Origin: DASRRB01 sp036732755
GTDB taxonomy: Bacteria > Planctomycetota > B15-G4 > SIAN01
DNA length: 21,410 nucleotides
Assembly (NCBI GenBank): GCA_036732755.1
Contig: DAINBU010000087.1
Location: forward strand, 1-21,410
Reading direction: 5' to 3'
Positions within the stretch are counted from its first letter, which is position 1. Each line of letters starts with the position of its first letter. Shown piece after piece: positions 17,015 to 21,410 of the stretch. The position numbers were made by a program, and so were the translations under genes. The notes under the pieces were generated by a model. The model was not told the DNA's origin, made no database searches, and saw only the letters and a program-made list of their open reading frames with translations.

Positions 17015-17503
17015 TCAGGTCGAGCGGATCTTCCCCTCGATCGCGAAGCGGCCGGTGACGCCGTGCGCGGGATGGGGGTCCGGCGCGCCCGCCTCGACGC
17101 CGAAGGTCGCGAGGTGCTCCACGAGGCGCGCGCGCGCCTCGCCGGCCAGTCCGACGAACTGCACGCCCACCATCCGGCAACCGACGGCGTCCTCGTTCAC
17201 GTGCGCGATGCGGGCCGCGGTCGCAATGTCGCCCTCGGGGAGCTTGAACTGGAGTGAGACCTCCATCCCCGACTCGAGCGCCTCGTAGGTCCGGATCAGG
17301 CAGCCGCCGATCGAGAGGTTGACCGTCGTGCCGAGGAAGGAGCCGCCCTTGCGCGCCGCGTCGCCCGTCACGCCGCCGTTCGCGAACGTCCGCGAGCGCA
17401 CGCGCGTCTGGCCGCGCCGCTCCTTCCCGCCGTCGTCGTCCGCGGCGGAGGACCGGGGGTCCTTCGTCGACGCATCGGACGGCTTGTCTGAACCTAGGGA
17501 CAT
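17015..17503 (-). CDS. PilZ-domain protein
   Basis: A 162-residue soluble protein with a PilZ domain, the c-di-GMP-binding module. The binding motif is visible as RxxxR (Arg30-Gly-Gln-Thr-Arg34) and [D/N]xSxxG (Asn62-Leu-Ser64-Ile-Gly-Gly67). The beta-barrel continues through SLQFKLPEGDIATAARIAHVNEDAVGCRMVGVQFVGL. The loop between the two motifs is a little long, and Asn replaces the usual Asp, so binding should not be taken for granted. The N-terminal 25 residues are polar and disordered-looking. ATG at 17503 is chosen because GGAG lies seven bases upstream on the minus strand and the longer frame to 17815 would run into the divergent gene. The role (motility, adhesion, secretion) cannot be told from the context. 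Confidence 0.85.
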   Translation of the reverse strand: MSLGSDKPSDASTKDPRSSAADDDGGKERRGQTRVRSRTFANGGVTGDAARKGGSFLGTTVNLSIGGCLIRTYEALESGMEVSLQFKLPEGDIATAARIAHVNEDAVGCRMVGVQFVGLAGEARARLVEHLATFGVEAGAPDPHPAHGVTGRFAIEGKIRST

Positions 17504-17591
17504 CACGCACTCCAAGGGGGTCGGAACGGACTTCGGGAGGGGAGCGGCGCCGACTTGACGGCGAAGGCGCCGCAGCGCGAAAGAGCGCGCA

Positions 17592-17621
17592 CGATCGGAA
17601 AAAAAGTAGCCTGACCGATCG
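17592..17621 (+). promoter_or_regulatory. Inverted repeat in the pilZ / sulfatase-like divergent region
   Basis: CGATCGG at 17592-17598 and CCGATCG at 17615-17621 form 7-bp arms around an AT-richer centre with seven consecutive A (17599-17605), unusual for this DNA. Because the core CGATCG is itself palindromic, the arms also read as a direct repeat (17592 and 17616). The right arm abuts the ribosome site of the next gene, so this could be an operator pair or an RNA hairpin limiting translation. A TTGACG at 17555-17560 lacks a matching -10. Confidence 0.4.
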
Positions 17622-17627
17622 GAGGAG
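17621..17627 (+). promoter_or_regulatory. Strong ribosome binding site for the sulfatase-like gene
   Basis: GGAGGAG lies six bases before GTG 17634. An in-frame TAG at 17607 rules out a longer start, so this site fixes the GTG as the N-terminus. Confidence 0.75.
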
Positions 17628-17633
17628 CGCTGG

Positions 17634-20399
17634 GTGGCGATCGCCGTCGACGTCCTTTGCTGCATCGCGGCGCTCGCGCCCGGACCGTCGCGGCAGGCGG
17701 GTTCCGCGGACGCCCCGGCGCCTCCCGTCGCGCGCGTCGACGCGCTCTTCGCGCGGCTCGACGAGGCGATCCCCGAGTCGGGCTTCCCGAACGGCAGCCG
17801 CCGCTTCCTCCTCACCGATCAATCGGCCGACCGCAACGACGGCGACGGGCGCATGCGGCTGTGGCTGCCGCCGAGCGGGAGCCTGCTCTCCGCGCCGCTG
17901 CACGGCGACGACGCGATCCGGCTCACCTGCGGCGTCGGCTGCGAGTTCCACGACTCCGTCTGGCCGGCCGAAGGGAGCGGCGCACCGCTGCCGGCGGGGG
18001 CGCGCGCGCGGCACGACTTCTCGATCGAGTGGGTCGCGGCGGACGCCGGCGCGCCGGCCGTGGTCGTCGCGACGCGCCACGTCGACTTCGATCCGGCGAC
18101 CGCGGTCGACGGGCGGGTGCGCGTCGACCTCGAGGTCACCTGGCCGGCGGCGGCGCGCGGCGAGGGGCGGCTGCGCTTCCGCGTGACGCGGAGCGACGGG
18201 CCCGCGGCCGACCTCTCGATCCTGCCGACGCTGTGGGGGCCGCGCGTCGAGCACGCGCCGCCCGCGCGCGACGGGGCGGGACGTCCCGCGGTGGCTGCGC
18301 CGATGGAGACGAGGGAAGAGCTCGTCGCCGACCTGCTCGACCCGCGCTTCGCGTCGGGCCGCACCGGCGCGGAGCGCGTCGAGCTCGGCGCGCGGAGCGA
18401 CGGCGCCGCCGCGCCGGCCGCGACGGCGCCCGCCGAGCCGGTAGTGCGGCCCGGCGTCGCCGTCGAGGCGCACTTCCAGGCGGGGCTCGGCATCGAGCTC
18501 CCGAACGGCGGCGCGCGACCGGCGCTCGCGTTCGCGGGGCACGGCGCGGCGCGCTTCGAGCTGACCTCGGAGGCGTGCGCCGGCGGGACGCGGCTCGTCT
18601 TCGAGCCCGGCTTCTTCGACTGGAGCGACATTCCGGCCGATTCGCTTGCCGACGCGCGCGCGCGCTGGCGCGTTGTCCTCGACGGGCGCGAGCTGATCGC
18701 GGGCGACCTCGCGGCGCCGCGCCGGACGATCGACCGCGGCTGGGGCGCGCCGGTCGACGTCGCGCTCGTCGCCGACCCGGGCGCGACGGCGCACGAGCTC
18801 GTCGTCTCGGTCGAGGTCTCCGGCTACTCGGCACTGGTCGAGGCGGTCGTCGCGCGCGCGCCGGCCGCGGACGGCACGGCGCGCTCGCGCCGCCTCCGCT
18901 TCGAACGGCCGTGGTTCGGGCTGGCGCGGCCGCGCCTGGTGCGCGCGCACCCGGTCGCGCGCGCCGCCGCGAGTGCGGCCGCGCCGAACGTCCTCTGGAT
19001 CTGCGTCGAGACCTTTCGCGCCGACGAAGTCGGCTTTGGTCGCGCCGACGAAGTCGGCTTCGGCCGCGCCTCCGACGCCGCGACCGCCGTCGCACACGCG
19101 ACGACGCCGTTCCTCGCGCGCCTCGCGCCGCGCGCGCTCGTCTTTTCGAAGGCGACCGCGCCCGCGCCCTGGACGCTCCCGTCGGTGGCGAGCTACCTCA
19201 CCGGGCTCCACCCCTTCGAGCACGGCGCCCGCTCCGAGCTCGAGGACGTGCTGCCCGAACGGCTGCCGACGCTCGCCCGCGTCGCGGCGCGCGCCGGCGC
19301 GCGCACCTTCGCCTGCGTGACCAACGACCTGATCCGGCGCGAGGCGGGCTTCGCCGCCGGCTTCGACTGCTTCGCCCCGTTCGCCTACGCGAACGCCGCC
19401 GCGGTGCGCCGCCTCTTCCTCGACTGGCAGTCGGAGGAGCCGTCGTCGCGCTTCTTCGCCTACCTCCACTGGTTCGAGCCGCACGCGCCGCTCAACGCAC
19501 CCGGCTGGATGCGCGAGGCGTTCGTCGCCCCCGAGCTGCGCGGCCTCCCGTACGCGAAGGAGGAGAGCGCGCCCAAGCGGGCGATGCGGCGCTGCGGCGA
19601 CGCGCGCGACTCCGGTCCGGCGCTCGAGTTCCTGCGCGGCCGCTACCGCGGCGAGGTGCGCAGCGTCGACGAGCAGCTCGAGCGCCTCTTCGCCGAGCTC
19701 GCGCGGCGCGGTCTCCTCGACCGCACGCTCGTGGTCGTCACCGGCGACCACGGCGAGGAGTTCGGCGAGCACCGCTGGTTCGGCCACGGCAGCCAGCTCT
19801 ACGAGGAGTCGCTCCACGTACCGCTGCTGCTGTACGGCGCGGGCGTCCCGGCCGGGCGCGTCGACGTCCCGGTCGAGTCGCTGCTCGCGAGCCGGATCGC
19901 GGCCGCGGCGCTCGGCGCGCGCGACTTCGGGAGCGACGAGCTGCCCGCCCCCGAATGGCCGCTCGTGGCCGAGCGGCTCGAAGAGCAGTGGGCCGGCCAG
20001 CCGGTGATCGCCACCACCGAGAAGCTGATCGACGTGCAGGGGCCCGGCTGGCCCGCGGACGAGGACGGCTTCGTCGCGCGCATCGCCCCGCGCGCCGGCC
20101 GCGTGGTGCGCGTCGGCGACAAGAAGTCGATCCTCGCGCGGCCGGTCGGGCGCGGGAGCGCGCCGCTCGGCGCCGGCGACGCGCTCGAGCTCCTCGATCT
20201 CGCGCGCGATCCCCGCGAGCTCGCGCCCGAGCGGTTCGCGTGGGACGAGGGCGCGGCGGGCCGCTTCGCGCTCCTCGCGGCGTGGCTCGCGAAGGAGCGG
20301 CAGTGCGACGCGGCGCTGCCGACGCTGGAGGAGGCGCCCGATGTCCGCGAGGTGCTGCGCAAGCTGGGCTACGCGCAGGGCGGGACCGGGGATCGTTGA
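17634..20399 (+). CDS. Large sulfatase-like (alkaline phosphatase superfamily) enzyme with Thr nucleophile
   Basis: A 921-residue protein. Residues about 450-850 have the sulfatase/phosphodiesterase fold: NVLWICVETFRAD (metal-ligand region, Glu459 and Asp464), WTLPSVASYLTGLHPFEHG, VVVTGDHGEEFGEH (Asp705, His706) and GHGSQLYEE (His718). At the position of the sulfatase formylglycine Cys/Ser there is Thr514 (T-L-P-S-V instead of C-x-P-x-R), so it is unlikely to be a formylglycine sulfatase. A Thr-nucleophile phosphodiesterase or phospho-group transferase is more likely (inference). Residues about 30-445 form a large, beta-rich N-terminal part I do not recognise. The N-terminus is weakly hydrophobic (VAIAVDVLCCIAALA) and may be an export signal, but it lacks positive charges. 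An exact 8-residue tandem repeat (RADEVGFG, 462-469 and 470-477) sits beside the metal site. Divergent from pilZ. Confidence 0.85.
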   Translation: MAIAVDVLCCIAALAPGPSRQAGSADAPAPPVARVDALFARLDEAIPESGFPNGSRRFLLTDQSADRNDGDGRMRLWLPPSGSLLSAPLHGDDAIRLTCGVGCEFHDSVWPAEGSGAPLPAGARARHDFSIEWVAADAGAPAVVVATRHVDFDPATAVDGRVRVDLEVTWPAAARGEGRLRFRVTRSDGPAADLSILPTLWGPRVEHAPPARDGAGRPAVAAPMETREELVADLLDPRFASGRTGAERVELGARSDGAAAPAATAPAEPVVRPGVAVEAHFQAGLGIELPNGGARPALAFAGHGAARFELTSEACAGGTRLVFEPGFFDWSDIPADSLADARARWRVVLDGRELIAGDLAAPRRTIDRGWGAPVDVALVADPGATAHELVVSVEVSGYSALVEAVVARAPAADGTARSRRLRFERPWFGLARPRLVRAHPVARAAASAAAPNVLWICVETFRADEVGFGRADEVGFGRASDAATAVAHATTPFLARLAPRALVFSKATAPAPWTLPSVASYLTGLHPFEHGARSELEDVLPERLPTLARVAARAGARTFACVTNDLIRREAGFAAGFDCFAPFAYANAAAVRRLFLDWQSEEPSSRFFAYLHWFEPHAPLNAPGWMREAFVAPELRGLPYAKEESAPKRAMRRCGDARDSGPALEFLRGRYRGEVRSVDEQLERLFAELARRGLLDRTLVVVTGDHGEEFGEHRWFGHGSQLYEESLHVPLLLYGAGVPAGRVDVPVESLLASRIAAAALGARDFGSDELPAPEWPLVAERLEEQWAGQPVIATTEKLIDVQGPGWPADEDGFVARIAPRAGRVVRVGDKKSILARPVGRGSAPLGAGDALELLDLARDPRELAPERFAWDEGAAGRFALLAAWLAKERQCDAALPTLEEAPDVREVLRKLGYAQGGTGDR
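19017..19064 (+). repeat. 24-base tandem duplication inside the sulfatase-like gene
   Basis: Two 24-base units, 19017-19040 and 19041-19064, differ at only two positions (TTT/TTC and GGT/GGC), both synonymous, and each encodes RADEVGFG. A further six bases (19065-19070) match the start of the unit. The duplication keeps the reading frame. Confidence 0.95.
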
Positions 20400-20422
20400 T
20401 AGGATCCGGCGCCTCGACGAAC

Positions 20423-20439
20423 CCGCGCGCGACGCGCGG
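20423..20439 (+). other. GC hairpin in the purA leader
   Basis: CCGCGCG at 20423-20429 and CGCGCGG at 20433-20439 form a perfect 7-bp stem with loop CGA, 24 bases after the sulfatase-like stop and 54 bases before the purA ATG. No T-run follows, so it is not a standard terminator. It may reduce read-through or protect an RNA end, or be chance. Confidence 0.35.
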
Positions 20440-20493
20440 ATGGAAACCCGCCCGGCGCGTGCGCGCGGGCCTGCGCCGGAGCTGCGCGAGACG

Positions 20494-21410
20494 ATGCCCG
20501 TCCTCAGCGTGATCGGTACCCAGTGGGGCGACGAGGGGAAGGGCAAGATCCTCGACCTCATCGCGGAGCGCGCCGACGTCGTCGTGCGCTACCAGGGCGG
20601 CGCCAACGCCGGCCACACCGTCGTCGTCGGGCAGGAGAAGTTCGTCTTCCACCTGCTGCCCTCGGGCATCCTCCACCCGGGCAAGCGCAACGTCATCGCG
20701 AACGGCGTCGTGCTCGACGCCGGCCAGCTCCTCGAGGAGATCGACGGCTTCGAGAAGCGCGGCATCGCGATCCGCGGCCGCCTCTTCGTGTCGGCGGCGG
20801 CGCACCTCGTCTTCCCCTACCACAAGGCGCTCGACCGCGCGTCGGAGGGGGTGAAGGGGGGGACGAAGATCGGAACGACCGGGCGCGGCATCGGGCCGGC
20901 GTACGCCGACAAGATCGCGCGCACCGGGCTGCGCGTCGGCGACCTCTACGACAAGCGGTTCCGCGACCGGCTCGAGGCGAACGTCGCCGAGAAGAACCGG
21001 ATGCTGCAGGGGATGTACGGCGCCGAGCCGCTCGTCTTCGAGAAGATCCTCGACGAGTACGTCGGCTACGCCGAGCGGCTGAAGCCGTTCGTCTGCGACA
21101 CTTTCCACCTGCTGCGCGAGGCGCTCGACGCGGGCGAATACCTCTTCATCGAGGGGGCGCAGGGGATCCTGCTCGACGTCGACTTCGGGACCTACCCGTT
21201 CGTCACCTCGAGCAACTCCTCCGCGCTCGGCATCGCGGCCGGCACCGGCATCCCGCCCAACCGCATCGGCGAGGTGATCGGCGTCGCGAAGGCGTACACG
21301 ACGCGCGTCGGCGAGGGACCTTTTCCGACCGAGTTGCCGCCGGCCGAGGCCGACGCGCTGCGCAAGAAGGGCGAGGAGTTCGGCGCGACGACGGGGCGGC
21401 CGCGCCGCTG
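20494..21410 (+). CDS. purA: Adenylosuccinate synthetase (partial, cut by window end)
   Basis: The enzyme joins IMP and aspartate with GTP to make adenylosuccinate, the first committed step to AMP. The first 305 of an expected 430 or so residues are present. The P-loop region WGDEGKGK (Asp and Lys conserved), GGANAGHT (catalytic His), the GTTGRGIGPAY block, IEGAQGILLDVDFGTYPFVTSSN and TRVGEGPFPTE are all intact. The window ends in TGRPRR, the start of the next conserved block. ATG at 20494 gives the usual family start MPVLSVIGTQWG. An in-frame ATG at 20440 would add 18 Arg-rich residues and is less likely. A GAG at 20488-20490 is the only ribosome-site hint. It may be read together with the upstream gene or from its own promoter. 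Confidence 0.96.
   Translation, partial: MPVLSVIGTQWGDEGKGKILDLIAERADVVVRYQGGANAGHTVVVGQEKFVFHLLPSGILHPGKRNVIANGVVLDAGQLLEEIDGFEKRGIAIRGRLFVSAAAHLVFPYHKALDRASEGVKGGTKIGTTGRGIGPAYADKIARTGLRVGDLYDKRFRDRLEANVAEKNRMLQGMYGAEPLVFEKILDEYVGYAERLKPFVCDTFHLLREALDAGEYLFIEGAQGILLDVDFGTYPFVTSSNSSALGIAAGTGIPPNRIGEVIGVAKAYTTRVGEGPFPTELPPAEADALRKKGEEFGATTGRPRR

Noticed and set aside
17504..17815. N-terminal extension of the PilZ frame to 17815.
   Set aside because: It would overlap the divergent sulfatase-like gene, and its sequence is Arg/Ser-rich and unrecognisable; ATG 17503 has a good ribosome site.
19140..19220. Annotation of the large exported enzyme as a formylglycine sulfatase.
   Set aside because: The required Cys/Ser-x-Pro-x-Arg is Thr-x-Pro-x-Val here.
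20440..20493. In-frame ATG 18 codons upstream of the purA start.
   Set aside because: The added residues are Arg/Ala-rich and lie outside the usual PurA start; ATG 20494 fits the family.

Overview
The window is about 21.4 kb of very GC-rich bacterial DNA, gene-dense, with mostly plus-strand genes and short gaps. A LolC/FtsX-type permease, a lipoprotein signal and exported enzymes suggest a Gram-negative (two-membrane) organism. The ECF sigma factor followed by a FecR-like protein with carboxypeptidase-regulatory-type repeats, the long UbiD-family protein, the exported alkaline-phosphatase-superfamily enzyme and the small Cys-rich protein next to mutS resemble GC-rich Planctomycetota or Myxococcota-like lineages. 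That placement is an inference from gene style, not from a marker gene. I see no tRNA, rRNA, CRISPR array, insertion sequence or integrase.

Layout: (1) 161-4737, plus strand: citrate synthase, an FtsX/LolC-like permease, and a long UbiD-family decarboxylase whose start overlaps the permease stop. (2) 4785-7743: a candidate ECF promoter, an ECF sigma factor, and a 741-residue FecR-like putative anti-sigma protein with several beta-sandwich repeats. This is the best candidate for an uncharacterised signalling unit. (3) 7778-10701: a 75-residue zinc-ribbon-like protein converges on mutS; the two stop codons lie in the arms of one small palindrome. (4) 10774-16917, plus strand: a Cof-type HAD phosphatase; a Rieske ferredoxin, an orphan HyuB-like protein and a small lipoprotein in a tight run; then a membrane-bound hybrid histidine kinase with a Cys-rich PAS domain, and an ErpA/IscA-type Fe-S carrier closed by a good hairpin terminator. 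(5) 17015-20399: a minus-strand PilZ protein is divergent from a large exported alkaline-phosphatase-superfamily enzyme with a Thr in place of the sulfatase Cys/Ser. (6) 20494 to the window end: purA, cut off at the right edge.

Housekeeping genes (gltA, mutS, erpA, purA) are mixed with accessory ones. Three proteins lack their usual partners in the window: the permease has no ATPase, UbiD has no UbiX, and HyuB has no HyuA. Base composition falls sharply within the last 300 bases of the UbiD gene and stays low up to the sigma factor start, which marks a boundary there. Long open frames on opposite strands or in other frames of these genes are by-products of the high GC content and are not annotated.
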